Shown here: one piece after another, positions 42,834-51,041 of the stretch
Layout of the letters: each line of letters begins with the position of its first letter
Numbering within the stretch: position 1 is the first letter of the stretch
Assembly: GCF_000214135.1 (NCBI RefSeq)
Contig: NZ_AFIE01000021.1
Span: forward strand, 1 to 52,314
Direction of reading: 5' to 3'
Source: Acinetobacter sp. P8-3-8
GTDB taxonomy: Bacteria > Pseudomonadota > Gammaproteobacteria > Pseudomonadales > Moraxellaceae
Length of the DNA: 52,314 nt
The notes under the pieces: model-generated
Seen by the model: only the letters and a program-made list of their open reading frames with translations
Database searches by the model: none
What the model was told of the DNA's origin: nothing
Program-made: the position numbers and the translations under genes

Positions 42834-43484
42834 TCAATTAAAAAATAATGTACTGTGATATTCAGCGAGTGCTTTGATTTCTTCTTTATTTAAGTTTGGA
42901 ATCAACTTATCAACCGCCATATGCACAGCTTTGGTTACTGCTGCTGCACCAATATCGGCTGCTTTACGCTTGATCATACCTAAATCAAGCGTTTTATTAA
43001 ATTCACGCATGAAATGGTTAATGGATGCATCGGCGAATTGTTTGTATTGTTCAGACAAAACACCACGATTAATATCACCATTTTCTAGAATTTCGGCAAA
43101 GCTATGCTTCATATTGGTCACTAGATTCGCATTTAAACTAGCGCCAACACGTAATTGATCTTGTGGATCTCTAAATAAGCTACTTTCAGAAAAAGTAATA
43201 GACTGACGCACAACTTCATTGTCTGCTTTACTTAACAGTTGTTTAAGAAGCACGGCAACCGTCGATTTTACATATCCAGCAAGCTTTTCAGCAGTATCAC
43301 GACGATCACTCGGTGGAAAGCGACGAACAAGCTCAATTAAGATCGCATCAATGATTTCATCATTAATTAATAAAGCAGTTTGATCGCGTAAAGGGTAAAG
43401 TGGTTCGTTGGAGTTTTTTTTCTCAATACCTGTCTGAATATTCCTTAATAGTTCTTCAGATGGTACAAAACCAAAAAAAGGCAT
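42834..43484 (-). CDS. Hypothetical protein, 216 residues
   Basis: I do not recognise this helical, charged protein. It starts MPFFGFVPSEELLRNIQTGI and contains DAILIELVRRFPPSDRRDTAEKL (about residues 47-69), a Lys-rich middle and a C-terminal part (IPNLNKEEIKALAEYHSTL). The longer frame to 43598 lacks a start signal. The ATG at 43484 has GAGGTTG upstream and lies 16 bp after the queF stop, so it probably shares the queF transcript. Function unknown. Confidence 0.7.
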   Translation of the reverse strand: MPFFGFVPSEELLRNIQTGIEKKNSNEPLYPLRDQTALLINDEIIDAILIELVRRFPPSDRRDTAEKLAGYVKSTVAVLLKQLLSKADNEVVRQSITFSESSLFRDPQDQLRVGASLNANLVTNMKHSFAEILENGDINRGVLSEQYKQFADASINHFMREFNKTLDLGMIKRKAADIGAAAVTKAVHMAVDKLIPNLNKEEIKALAEYHSTLFFN

Positions 43485-43500
43485 GTCATCAACCTCAATG

Positions 43501-44319
43501 TTATTGTCGAGCCAAACGAATTGGGCTTGGCATCCATGTTTCATCTGATACACGACATGGATTAATGTCCAATCCTCCACGACGTGTATATGCAGCATAT
43601 ACCATCAGTTTTTCAGGTTGCAAATTTTGCCAAATATCGGCAAAGATTTGTTCTACACATTGTTCGTGGAAACCATTATGCTGACGATAAGAGATAATAT
43701 AAGCTAAAACACTACGATAACAAGGTTTTTTGCCTTGATAACGGATGAAAACAGTGCCCCAATCGGGTTGTCCAGTGACAGGGCAATTACTTCTTAATAA
43801 ATGTGAATAGAGTTGTATCTCAACATTTTCATCAGAAGCGCTTTGATCCAATGTTAAAAGTGATGCATCAGGATGATTGACTAAATGTTCAGGCTGTTGG
43901 TCATCAATACAAATGCCTTGAGGCTTGGCAATATCAAGCTCATCCGCTTGGAATAAGGTCAGTGTCACGTCAGCTTGAGCTGCTTGTGATAAATCTTTTT
44001 CCACTGTTGCAATAAAGGCTTCTTTTGAGTCAAATTCAGTAAAGTTCATACTATTAAAGTAGAGTTTTAAAGATTTAGACTCAATCAAATTCGGTGAGCT
44101 TGCTGGCAGGGTAATCCGACCAATCGCAACTTGTGGAATACCTTTGCGATTTAACCAAGAAATTTCGAAAACATGCCACCAATCCTTTCCTTTATAGATA
44201 CCTTCAATATCGGCATATTGTTCACGTGCAGGCGCACGTGAAATAGGGAAAAGGATTTCAGGTTGATAAGTGGTTGGGTAATTGGTTTCTTTACCTAATA
44301 AAGAGTGTTCAACAGACAT
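43501..44319 (-). CDS. queF: 7-cyano-7-deazaguanine reductase (type II QueF)
   Basis: QueF reduces preQ0 to preQ1 with NADPH in the queuosine pathway. It is 272 residues long, the length of the unimodular type II form. The catalytic Cys179 and Asp186 are seen in LRSNCPVTGQPDWG. Other motifs are SSPNLIESKSLKLYFNS, typical of the NADPH-binding QueF motif, and YTRRGGLDINP. It overlaps the permease gene by one base (TAATG) and is thus translationally coupled to it. No functional link between queuosine and the exporter is obvious. Confidence 0.97.
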   Translation of the reverse strand: MSVEHSLLGKETNYPTTYQPEILFPISRAPAREQYADIEGIYKGKDWWHVFEISWLNRKGIPQVAIGRITLPASSPNLIESKSLKLYFNSMNFTEFDSKEAFIATVEKDLSQAAQADVTLTLFQADELDIAKPQGICIDDQQPEHLVNHPDASLLTLDQSASDENVEIQLYSHLLRSNCPVTGQPDWGTVFIRYQGKKPCYRSVLAYIISYRQHNGFHEQCVEQIFADIWQNLQPEKLMVYAAYTRRGGLDINPCRVSDETWMPSPIRLARQ

Positions 44320-45092
44320 TATTCACGCATTCCTGAACCACGAGAAAGTAAATAGTAGGCAATGACATAAAGCACGCCACAGCAAAGTGTTACGACAATC
44401 AATGAAAGAGAAACATTTACATCGCTATGACCTAATATTCCGAAACGGAAAGCATTGACCATATATACAATCGGGTTAACTAAAGAGAGATTTTGCCAAA
44501 ACGGACTTAAAGCACTAATAGAGTAAAATACACCACCTAAATAGGTGAGTGGTGTTAAAACAAAGGTTGGGATGATGGAAATATCATCAAACGATTTTGC
44601 ATAAACCGCATTGATAAAACCACCCAATGAAAAAAGCAATGAAGTAATAATGACGGTATATATAGTCACGAAAATATTGTGAATCGCCAAATCTGTAAAG
44701 AACAGACTCATACCTGTCACAATTGCTCCGACTAAGACCCCACGACAAACTCCACCAATCACATAACCCCACAACACCATATGTAATGGAACAGGGCTCA
44801 TGATCAGTTCTTCAATACTCTTTTGAAATTTTGCACTAAAGAAACTCGATGATACGTTTGCATAACTATTGGTAATAACAGCCATCATGATCAAACCGGG
44901 AACGATGAACTGCATATAGCTAAATCCATCCATTTGCCCAATACGAGAACCGACCAAATTTCCAAAAATCACAAAGTACAAACTCATAGTGATTGCAGGT
45001 GGTAATAAGGTTTGTGGCCAAATTCGCATAAAGCGACGTATTTCTTTATAAACAAGGGTATAAAGTGCAACTCGAAGTTGGGTAAAGTTCAT
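44319..45092 (-). CDS. yadH: ABC transporter permease (YadH-like)
   Basis: The 257-residue protein has six hydrophobic segments in the ABC-2 permease layout. It has RRFMRIWPQTLLPPAITMSLYF near the start, KFQKSIEELIMSP, the conserved FVLTPLTYLGGVFYSI stretch and NPIVYMVNAFRFGILG. This family with its partner ATPase exports lipids, drugs or polysaccharide; the E. coli substrate is unknown. It overlaps both neighbours by one base (TAATG junctions at 45092 and 44319), so ATPase, permease and QueF are coupled. Confidence 0.92.
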   Translation of the reverse strand: MNFTQLRVALYTLVYKEIRRFMRIWPQTLLPPAITMSLYFVIFGNLVGSRIGQMDGFSYMQFIVPGLIMMAVITNSYANVSSSFFSAKFQKSIEELIMSPVPLHMVLWGYVIGGVCRGVLVGAIVTGMSLFFTDLAIHNIFVTIYTVIITSLLFSLGGFINAVYAKSFDDISIIPTFVLTPLTYLGGVFYSISALSPFWQNLSLVNPIVYMVNAFRFGILGHSDVNVSLSLIVVTLCCGVLYVIAYYLLSRGSGMRE

Positions 45093-46024
45093 TATTGCGC
45101 TCCTTCAAGATTTTTTTCGACCATTTTTACGAATAGTTCTTCAAGACGATTCGATTTATTACGCATACTGCGCACACGAATGCCTTGAGCTTCTAACAGT
45201 TGAAATAAATCATTTAAAGAATGTGCTTTATCCATTGTTACTTCTAAAGTCACAGGATCAATCAAGTTAAATTTCACACCAATGATGTCAACATGAATTG
45301 GTTCAATGGGATGTTCTAAATCAAAAATAAAGGATTCTTCACTTAATTGATTTAAGAATGCTTTCATCGAAGTATCTTCTTTAATGACACCACGATCGAT
45401 GATGGCGATTTGACGGCACAACATTTCTGCTTCTTCAAGATAATGCGTGGTTAAAATGATTGAAGTACCTTTTTCATTCATTTCAGTCAAAAAGTCCCAC
45501 ATTGAGCGTCGTAATTCGATGTCAACGCCAGCGGTAGGTTCATCTAAAATCAGTAATTTAGGTTCATGCATCATGGCACGTGCAATCATTAAACGGCGTT
45601 TCATACCACCTGAAAGCATACGGCCTTGCGTATTACGTTTTTCCCATAAGCCTAGTTTTTCTAAATATTCTTCGGCGCGTTTTTCAGCAATTTTTTTGGG
45701 AATACCGTAATAACCCGCTTGAGTCACTAAAATGTCAAAAGTTTTTTCAAATTGACCAAAGTTAAACTCTTGGGGAACCACGCCTAAACATTGTTTTGCA
45801 TGTGAAGGATGAGTATCGAGATTATTGCCGAAAATTTCGACTGTACCTGATGTTTTATGTGTCAAAGAGCTGATAATACTAATCGTTGTCGATTTACCTG
45901 CACCATTTGGCCCTAAAAGTGCATAAAATTCACCTTCAGGAACAGTTAAATTGATTCCTTTAAGTGCCTGAAATCCATTTCGATAAGTTTTCGATAAATC
46001 TCTTAACGTTAAAGCATCAGTCAT
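45092..46024 (-). CDS. yadG: ABC transporter ATP-binding protein (YadG-like)
   Basis: A single ABC ATPase domain is followed by a C-terminal 80-residue extension. Walker A GPNGAGKST is at 38-46, the signature LSGGM at 136-140, Walker B LLILDEPT at 157-163, and the H-loop in ILTTHYLEEAE. It has 310 residues from the ATG at 46024. The frame goes on to 46072, but the ATG there lacks a good ribosome binding site. It works with the permease encoded downstream. Confidence 0.93.
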   Translation of the reverse strand: MTDALTLRDLSKTYRNGFQALKGINLTVPEGEFYALLGPNGAGKSTTISIISSLTHKTSGTVEIFGNNLDTHPSHAKQCLGVVPQEFNFGQFEKTFDILVTQAGYYGIPKKIAEKRAEEYLEKLGLWEKRNTQGRMLSGGMKRRLMIARAMMHEPKLLILDEPTAGVDIELRRSMWDFLTEMNEKGTSIILTTHYLEEAEMLCRQIAIIDRGVIKEDTSMKAFLNQLSEESFIFDLEHPIEPIHVDIIGVKFNLIDPVTLEVTMDKAHSLNDLFQLLEAQGIRVRSMRNKSNRLEELFVKMVEKNLEGAQ

Positions 46025-46166
46025 GAAATTCTCACGTGGTTTGGGGAGTGTGTATTGTGAGCGATCTAACAAAATAAACCAAGCGTATTAGATGGAATTA
46101 TCTGTTGCAAATTTGGAACGTTGTTCAAAGCATAAGCATCAATGCAATTCGATGTTTTATAAATGC

Positions 46167-46194
46167 TTTACCTGATACGATTTTTTGGTATGAT
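46167..46194 (+). promoter_or_regulatory. tRNA-Arg promoter
   Basis: TTTACC (46167-46172), a 16-bp spacer and TATGAT (46189-46194) lie 17 bp before the tRNA 5' end. This is the right distance for a short leader. Confidence 0.55.
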
Positions 46195-46211
46195 GTGCCA
46201 TCTCGATTTAA

Positions 46212-46287
46212 GCGCCCATAGCTTAACTGGATAGAGTGCAGGTTTCCGAAGCCTGTGGAGTGGGTTCGAGTCCCGCTGGGCGTACCA
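46212..46287 (+). tRNA. tRNA-Arg (anticodon CCG)
   Basis: The 76 bases fold into a complete cloverleaf. Acceptor arms are GCGCCCA and TGGGCGT (closing pair G-T), then A and an encoded CCA. The D arm is GCTT/GAGT. The anticodon stem CAGGT/GCCTG holds the loop TTCCGAA, and the T arm contains GTTCGA. The anticodon CCG reads CGG codons. It marks the boundary of the integrated element to its right: such tRNA 3' ends are classic attachment sites for tyrosine integrases. Confidence 0.95.
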
Positions 46288-46321
46288 TACCTATTAATAA
46301 AATCAATAACTTAATATGAGT

Positions 46322-46341
46322 TTGGCGTAAAATTGGCGTAA
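46322..46341. repeat. Phased direct repeats next to the tRNA
   Basis: TTGGCGTAA occurs at 46322-46330 and again at 46333-46341, 11 bp apart and so on the same face of the helix. They begin 35 bp past the tRNA 3' end. They could be integrase arm-type or Xis sites. A perfect DnaA box TTATCCACA lies at 46350-46358, just beyond. Confidence 0.5.
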
Positions 46342-46370
46342 TTCAATTTTTATCCACAGATATAAAATAG

Positions 46371-46395
46371 TAAACCCCGCTAAATTTTGCGGGGT
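46371..46395 (-). terminator. Terminator of the prophage early operon
   Basis: A 7-bp GC-rich stem (ACCCCGC at 46374-46380 with 46389-46395) and an 8-base loop are followed on the minus strand by TTTACTATTTT. The stem overlaps the stop codon of the last gene. It would prevent the operon from running into the tRNA region. Confidence 0.6.
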
Positions 46396-46646
46396 CTGCC
46401 TGTAACTTTTTTTGTAGTTTCTGGTCGTTCTCTTAACCATTTAGATATAGATTCTAAATTCCATCTTCTACCTTTTGAATTTGTCATGATGTATCTTGGC
46501 GCTGGAAATCCTCCCAAGCAAATTACATGACTTTTAAAATGAACAAGTGAATAACTTAGAAAAGTTGCTGCTTGTTCATCTGTCAACCAAATATCAGAAG
46601 GTGGCAAAGCAACAACAAAATCACCAACATTCGCAATAGCAGTCAT
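46380..46646 (-). CDS. Small DNA-binding protein, Xis/AlpA-like
   Basis: The 88-residue protein has a winged-helix-like pattern: LTDEQAATFLSY, then LGGFPAPRYI and WNLESISKWLRERP, as in phage excisionases and AlpA regulators. The C terminus is basic (KKVTGRPRKI). Its place right next to the tRNA attachment site supports an excisionase role, but no integrase gene is seen beside it. The start is the ATG at 46646, which overlaps the upstream stop (ATGA) and has GAGGAAGG upstream. It is the last gene of the operon. Confidence 0.6.
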   Translation of the reverse strand: MTAIANVGDFVVALPPSDIWLTDEQAATFLSYSLVHFKSHVICLGGFPAPRYIMTNSKGRRWNLESISKWLRERPETTKKVTGRPRKI

Positions 46647-46921
46647 CAACCTTCCTCCTTTTCTTCTTTCAATCTTTTCACAATCGCTTGCTTGGCTTTT
46701 AAAAGAAATTCATCACGCTCATCATCTTCAAACTTTCCATCACCTTGCATTTCTTCTGAATAGAAAATGGTTTCTTGACCGCAATCAGGATAATCAACTC
46801 TAAATTCGCCATGTCTTAAGCGGAGATAGCCAACTTGTTTACCCTTATAGAAAGCATCGTATTGTTCAGGGCTTTCACCACAGGTTTTTACAAGGTCGAT
46901 TTCTTCAGTTTGAATTGTCAT
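46646..46921 (-). CDS. Hypothetical prophage protein, 91 residues
   Basis: This acidic protein is not recognised. It has a beta-rich centre (YKGKQVGYLRLRHGEFRVDY) and a long charged C-terminal helix (about residues 66-91) ending EEKEEG. Two cysteines (CGES, DCGQ) stand out but are too far apart for a known zinc finger. It overlaps the next gene at the 5' end by 17 bp and the previous one by the ATGA junction, so it belongs to the same translationally coupled operon. Confidence 0.65.
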   Translation of the reverse strand: MTIQTEEIDLVKTCGESPEQYDAFYKGKQVGYLRLRHGEFRVDYPDCGQETIFYSEEMQGDGKFEDDERDEFLLKAKQAIVKRLKEEKEEG

Positions 46922-47429
46922 GACTTTGCTCCTGTGCTTCGATCACTACAAAATCACGTTGAAGGTTCCAAAAGTCATAATTTCCTAAGTTCCCGGCTCG
47001 ATTGGGGGTATCGCAATCAATCCATGGTAGAGAAAGCGTATACCCTGATTTCAATTTACGAACTATCATTTTGTCACCTTTGTTGACAATGTATTTAGAT
47101 AATCCATAACCAGATAAATCAAGAAATTCCACACAACCTCCAACAAATTCAACAACATCACCAACAAAGATAATTCTCCCTTTTTTATCTGTTAAGCCAG
47201 TTGACTCAGTTTTCGGCACCAAAACAAACCCTTCAGGGGTGGCTTTCTCTTGCCACAACCTCCAACTAAAATTAATCCAACCAACAATATGATCTTCACT
47301 TGGATGCAAAACATCAGAAGCAAAGTATTCATTTTTCTCTGTGTCGAATATTGTTCCTACTCGCAAGTTATGAATTTTCATTTTTGTTAAAGATGCTTCA
47401 AAAGCTGCACGTTCTTTATTAATATCCAT
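46905..47429 (-). CDS. YopX-like prophage protein
   Basis: The 174-residue protein reads TGLTDKKGRIIFVGDVVEF in its middle and ends ... NYDFWNLQRDFVVIEAQ, like YopX domain proteins (PF09643) common in early regions of phages. The N-terminal half has a motif WINFSWRLWQEKA. Function of YopX proteins is unknown. It starts at the ATG at 47429, forming an ATGA overlap with the upstream gene. The GTG at 47432 is less likely. Confidence 0.6.
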   Translation of the reverse strand: MDINKERAAFEASLTKMKIHNLRVGTIFDTEKNEYFASDVLHPSEDHIVGWINFSWRLWQEKATPEGFVLVPKTESTGLTDKKGRIIFVGDVVEFVGGCVEFLDLSGYGLSKYIVNKGDKMIVRKLKSGYTLSLPWIDCDTPNRAGNLGNYDFWNLQRDFVVIEAQEQSHDNSN

Positions 47430-47773
47430 CACGCCACCTCGCTTTCATACTTATTTCGAGCGAAAATGGCATAGGCATCATCTTCACTAAAATTGATATC
47501 AATTAAGAAAAAGCCGTTTGGTGCAATCGGGTCCCACTTGGTGATATCACAATCATCCATCATGATTTCCCAATCATCAGAATTAACAAGGCTCTCCATC
47601 CAGAACATCACAGTGTCTACACCAAAGTGGCTTTTAAATTTTTCCCACTCTTCACGACTTACGTATTCTTTGTTTTCCAGATGCTCATTCATGTATTTTG
47701 AATAAACTGGATGTGTCCAAGTTCCCATTTCACTGCGCACAATTTCAGCTGGCTCTAGTTTGTTATCTTCCAT
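47429..47773 (-). CDS. Hypothetical prophage protein, 114 residues
   Basis: An acidic protein with many Trp and Asp residues (EREEWEKFKSHFG is read as REEWEKFKSHFG; SDDWEIMMDDCD; ITKWDPIAPNGFFLI). No domain is recognised. The last part, FSEDDAYAIFARNK, resembles ends of other small phage proteins of unknown role. The ATG at 47773 overlaps the HNH gene stop as ATGA, so it is coupled. Confidence 0.6.
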   Translation of the reverse strand: MEDNKLEPAEIVRSEMGTWTHPVYSKYMNEHLENKEYVSREEWEKFKSHFGVDTVMFWMESLVNSDDWEIMMDDCDITKWDPIAPNGFFLIDINFSEDDAYAIFARNKYESEVA

Positions 47774-48363
47774 CACGCCACCTTCAAGTTATGCGTTTTA
47801 TTTTTGATCTTCGCCATCAAGACACAGGTTTCATTTGTTTCTGGTGTGGCAAGCTTTCGATAAGATTGATTTAAGCGAACAAGCTCAGCACGACTAACCA
47901 GCATCAGGTTTTCAAGTCGACAGTCTTGCTTGTTCATATTTTTGAAAACAAGAACATGGTTATCTGGTATTTTCCCGTGTTGTTGCTCCCAGATCTGCCG
48001 ATGCTTTAACTCAAATACATTCGGTTCTGAAACTTTGATTTCGATATAACCATCAACCGTGATACGCTCATAGCCAACTGGTTTATGATTAGATGGTGTA
48101 TGACCTTTTTTAAAGGATGTTGAGTTCGCACCCATATAACCCTTTAAGCCTTTATTCCAAGACTTTTGACCAGGTGAAAAGCATCCTGTTCGACCTGTTT
48201 TTAATTCCATGCGCAGGCATTTAGCCTTAATGCTATCTACTGAAAGCTTGTAGCCAAACTTTTCATTAAATTTACAGGTTAGTTCAGTACGTGGCGTTTC
48301 CTCATGCTGACGTAAAAACATCAGCATTTCTTCGGTGTACTTAATCGCAATACCTTTCGCCAT
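47773..48363 (-). CDS. HNH endonuclease
   Basis: The 196-residue protein has an N-terminal part that looks like a DNA-binding helix-turn-helix (LTCKFNEKFGYKLSVDSIKAK) and a basic, Gly-rich linker (about residues 55-95, with FKKGHTPSN). The C-terminal HNH domain has KHRQIWEQQHG, HVLVFKNMNKQDCRLENL, with His121, His136 and Asn152 as likely active-site residues. Such stand-alone HNH proteins occur in phage early regions, some as homing enzymes and some in packaging. ATG at 48363 lies just after the upstream stop. Confidence 0.85.
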   Translation of the reverse strand: MAKGIAIKYTEEMLMFLRQHEETPRTELTCKFNEKFGYKLSVDSIKAKCLRMELKTGRTGCFSPGQKSWNKGLKGYMGANSTSFKKGHTPSNHKPVGYERITVDGYIEIKVSEPNVFELKHRQIWEQQHGKIPDNHVLVFKNMNKQDCRLENLMLVSRAELVRLNQSYRKLATPETNETCVLMAKIKNKTHNLKVA

Positions 48364-48364
48364 A

Positions 48365-48610
48365 TCAAACACTCACATTCATATCACCAACAGAAATCTG
48401 TGGTGCTTCTTGATTCGTGTTAAGCCCTTTGTATTGAGCCACCAGTTTTACCGCTTCCAGTTGAGTTTTGTGCGCATCCACAATCTGCTCACTCACTTGC
48501 GACATTGTTTGAGCACGCTTTACCTCTGAATCAAGAGTGTCTTTATCAGCCTTGGCTAAACGATCCAACTGATCAAACAGATGCTTGTTTAAATCTTTTA
48601 ATGTGCTCAT
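48365..48610 (-). CDS. Hypothetical prophage protein, 81 residues
   Basis: A helical, likely coiled-coil protein (about residues 5-60: LNKHLFDQLDRLAKADKDTL, then SEVKRAQTMSQVSEQIVDAH) with a short polar tail ending GDMNVSV. No function is known, but short coiled-coil proteins of this kind are common beside phage recombination genes. It starts at an ATGA overlap with the next gene upstream. Confidence 0.65.
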   Translation of the reverse strand: MSTLKDLNKHLFDQLDRLAKADKDTLDSEVKRAQTMSQVSEQIVDAHKTQLEAVKLVAQYKGLNTNQEAPQISVGDMNVSV

Positions 48611-48876
48611 GCCGCCACCATCCTATAAATACGTCGAACCTCAATATTTAGGTCATCCATAAAACTGCGACCATCCCTTAACCACACCTTGAGCATTAAC
48701 TCATAACGCTCTTGGGCTTCTTTATTCATCACGCCTTTATTACTGACGAATAATGATTTCTTGTTCTTTTTGCTAAGGTAAAAACCTTTTTCTGTACCTT
48801 TTACCGAAAACCCAGCATTGCAATTGAATACAATGAATTTTTCAGTGAGTGGTTCTGGTAAAATTCTGATTTCCAT
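48607..48876 (-). CDS. Hypothetical prophage protein, 89 residues
   Basis: The ATG at 48876 gives MEIRILPEPLTEKFIVFNCN at the start, a basic beta-type middle (GFYLSKKNKKSLFVS) and a C-terminal helix with RYELMLKVWLRDGRSFMDD. No domain is recognised. The open frame extends to 48972, but that part overlaps the YqaJ gene and has an unrelated composition. GTG codons just upstream of the ATG are possible alternatives. Confidence 0.55.
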   Translation of the reverse strand: MEIRILPEPLTEKFIVFNCNAGFSVKGTEKGFYLSKKNKKSLFVSNKGVMNKEAQERYELMLKVWLRDGRSFMDDLNIEVRRIYRMVAA

Positions 48877-48925
48877 CACAACCACCACGCCATTTGCCAA
48901 AGTTGAAAGTAAAGTTTTAGGAGGG

Positions 48926-49543
48926 TCATGCTGCGAGCTCCTTTTGATTAAGCTGAATAAAGGCGCTATCAATTACCCGGTTAAAAGCAATAACTGAATT
49001 TTCAACACCTTGAATATCCAAATCTTTCGCATAAATACGCTTAATGAAAAGTTGTAAATGCTCAGGAAGTCGCGGATCGTAACTCACAAAATCACACCAC
49101 TCACGACGAGTGCAGGCCAATTGCCAAGTGATTTGTGGGATATGTTCTTCTGGAACTTCTTGCATCAAAATCGTATTTAAATGCGTTGTGGTAGAAGGGC
49201 ACTTAATCTCAAGTTGCCCATTTTTCCCAACCAATCCATCTGGACTGGCGCCACTCATTTTGATAGCAGGGTGATCGATTAAACCAACATCAGTGACAAA
49301 TGATCCTGTTTCATTCTCATAAGCAATTACTGCAAATGGCTCTTGATCAATACCCCATTGCATCGGACCAGTGGTTTTGGTTTCTTCCTGAACACCTGTA
49401 AGGCGCTCAGAAAGAATAGTTAATGCTAGAGCGTTATAGCACTTGCCTTTAGATGGTTTTGCGCCCATGTCTTTGATGCGTGAAGCGGTAATTTTTCCGC
49501 ATCGTTGAGCATGCCAATCATCATTCCGCTGGAGAGTGTTCAT
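48926..49543 (-). CDS. YqaJ-type phage exonuclease
   Basis: YqaJ proteins are lambda-exonuclease-like enzymes that resect double-strand ends for single-strand annealing. The catalytic residues are visible: Glu68 (GIDQEPFA), Asp102 (GASPDGLVG), and Glu112 and Lys114 (QLEIKCPS). It has 205 residues, and the final part is helical. Its start overlaps the RecT/Bet gene by 23 bp, so the pair is translated together. Together they form the phage's homologous recombination module. Confidence 0.9.
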   Translation of the reverse strand: MNTLQRNDDWHAQRCGKITASRIKDMGAKPSKGKCYNALALTILSERLTGVQEETKTTGPMQWGIDQEPFAVIAYENETGSFVTDVGLIDHPAIKMSGASPDGLVGKNGQLEIKCPSTTTHLNTILMQEVPEEHIPQITWQLACTRREWCDFVSYDPRLPEHLQLFIKRIYAKDLDIQGVENSVIAFNRVIDSAFIQLNQKELAA

Positions 49544-50384
49544 AAACTTCCCCTTGTGGTTGATCGGCTTTTTGCGCAGCAGCTTTTAATGATTCTTTAT
49601 GCATGGTCCAGAAGTGCGAGCGACATTTGCCTTTAGGTAATTCTGCATAGCCAGTCTCAAGAGCTTCCATTCCCTCAAATGCCAATTCACGCATATTGTT
49701 TAAATGTGCTTCTTCAAACTCTTGATAACCATCAGGAATCAAATCACCCGTTTCACCCTGAACAGTTCGGACTGTGCCACCATCTTGAATTCGTTCTGCT
49801 TCGTCCTGGTCATAAATTCCAACAAAGCCAAAGGCTAGACGTGCACATTGAATAGTCGCCTTGTGTCGTAAAAAACGTGAAGGGTGTGACTGCCAAGGGC
49901 CAACCACATCGCCATATTTTCCTTTAAATGGTGGGCGGTAGCATTCAGCCAAATATTCACGCACTACAGTTGGTCGCTCACGATCCTTGCGGTAAATAAT
50001 ACAATCCACCCATTCAGGTGCAGCAACCTTTGCACCCTCCATGGTGACCATATTTTCAGAGTATTTAAATTCCAAACCATCAAAATTAGGGCTACTATTT
50101 ACAATGCGCGACCATCCATCAACGCCAACAACAGGGATGATTCCTTTATTTTTATCAGGGAAGGCGTATATTTCCTTAGTCCAGGGATTAAGCTTATATT
50201 GGCCTGCAACGATCAACAAAGAAGCCATTTGAGCGTCTGAAATTTCTTTATCACCATTATTAAAAGCTGTAGCAATTAATGTATTTTTTAATTCAACTGG
50301 ATCAACATTACCAAGGCCTAAAAGATCTGCCATTTGAGTGATTTGAGCCGTTACAATCGTGCTGTGCTGTATAGGTGCATTCAT
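49521..50384 (-). CDS. RecT/Bet-type single-strand annealing protein
   Basis: The protein reads IPVVGVDGWSRIVNSSPNFDG, GKYGDVVGPWQSHPSRFLRHKATIQCARLAFGF in its core (about residues 91-182) and DEAERI, as in the phage recombination protein Bet family. It anneals complementary single strands made by the exonuclease encoded just downstream. The length of 287 residues fits. The C-terminal 60 residues are Glu-rich and end EHSPAE. A 10-bp gap separates it from the next gene upstream. Confidence 0.92.
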   Translation of the reverse strand: MNAPIQHSTIVTAQITQMADLLGLGNVDPVELKNTLIATAFNNGDKEISDAQMASLLIVAGQYKLNPWTKEIYAFPDKNKGIIPVVGVDGWSRIVNSSPNFDGLEFKYSENMVTMEGAKVAAPEWVDCIIYRKDRERPTVVREYLAECYRPPFKGKYGDVVGPWQSHPSRFLRHKATIQCARLAFGFVGIYDQDEAERIQDGGTVRTVQGETGDLIPDGYQEFEEAHLNNMRELAFEGMEALETGYAELPKGKCRSHFWTMHKESLKAAAQKADQPQGEVYEHSPAE

Positions 50385-50394
50385 CTTCTAATCC

Positions 50395-50646
50395 TCAAAA
50401 CTTGATTGATACGTGAGGCACTTCACCTTTGTGAATCGCCTGTAAAATTTGTTTGCCTAATTCTTCAGAAACACCAATGCTCGTAAGACCTTGGAGCGCC
50501 TCATTACAGATTTTCTTTTTGTGGGCCTTGTTGGCTTCACGCGCTTGCTGTTCTTTAAGCTCGGCATCCGCTTTTGCTTGAGCTTCTCGCTCGATGCGTA
50601 AACGCTCTGCTTCAATCACATTTTGTTCTAATATTTGTAATTCCAT
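50395..50646 (-). CDS. Hypothetical prophage protein, charged coiled coil
   Basis: Of 83 residues the first 50 are Glu/Lys/Ala/Arg-rich and almost certainly a coiled coil (ERLRIEREAQAKADAELKEQ and beyond). The C terminus has CNEALQGLTSIGVSEELGK and ends VPHVSIKF. A similar short C-terminal domain is common in phage early genes. Function is unknown. Its start forms a TAATG overlap with the gene upstream. Confidence 0.65.
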   Translation of the reverse strand: MELQILEQNVIEAERLRIEREAQAKADAELKEQQAREANKAHKKKICNEALQGLTSIGVSEELGKQILQAIHKGEVPHVSIKF

Positions 50647-51041
50647 TATTCTTTTACTCCTTTTAATTCATTAACTTTTTCTTCTTCAAAATGCGCTTTG
50701 AGCATTTCGTTGAGTGTGTAAACTTGGCTATTTGTCAGTGCAAATCGAAGCCCTTGAACAGCTAGAATCTCGTCAAAATCCTCAACAATAGGGCGGTGCC
50801 AAGTAGCGACTTCAAGCAAGTCATAATTCACATCAACATCATTTTGCGGATCACTTGTAGTGTTCCAAGCCAGTGAGCTTGATGTTTGGTTTGCTTCAAC
50901 CACAGCAGACACATAACAAGCGCTGTAGTTCGGTACAATCAACGAGAAATAAACTTTTGAGCCTTGGATAACAAACTCGTCAGCAACTACAAGTGTTTGG
51001 AAAGTAGGGGCTTCAGGAGCGTAGTTAGAAAGCATATTCAT
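50646..51041 (-). CDS. Hypothetical prophage protein, 131 residues
   Basis: Mostly beta-type sequence in the N-terminal two thirds (TLVVADEFVIQGSKVYFSLI) and a helical end (YTLNEMLKAHFEEEKVNEL). No family is recognised. The gene overlaps its neighbours by TAATG and ATGA junctions and lies between the Nmad5-like and coiled-coil genes. An acidic central region has no catalytic motif that I see. Confidence 0.6.
   Translation of the reverse strand: MNMLSNYAPEAPTFQTLVVADEFVIQGSKVYFSLIVPNYSACYVSAVVEANQTSSSLAWNTTSDPQNDVDVNYDLLEVATWHRPIVEDFDEILAVQGLRFALTNSQVYTLNEMLKAHFEEEKVNELKGVKE

Noticed and set aside
46835-47086. 83-codon plus-strand frame opposite prophage genes
   Set aside because: It is antisense to two coupled early genes and has no start signal.
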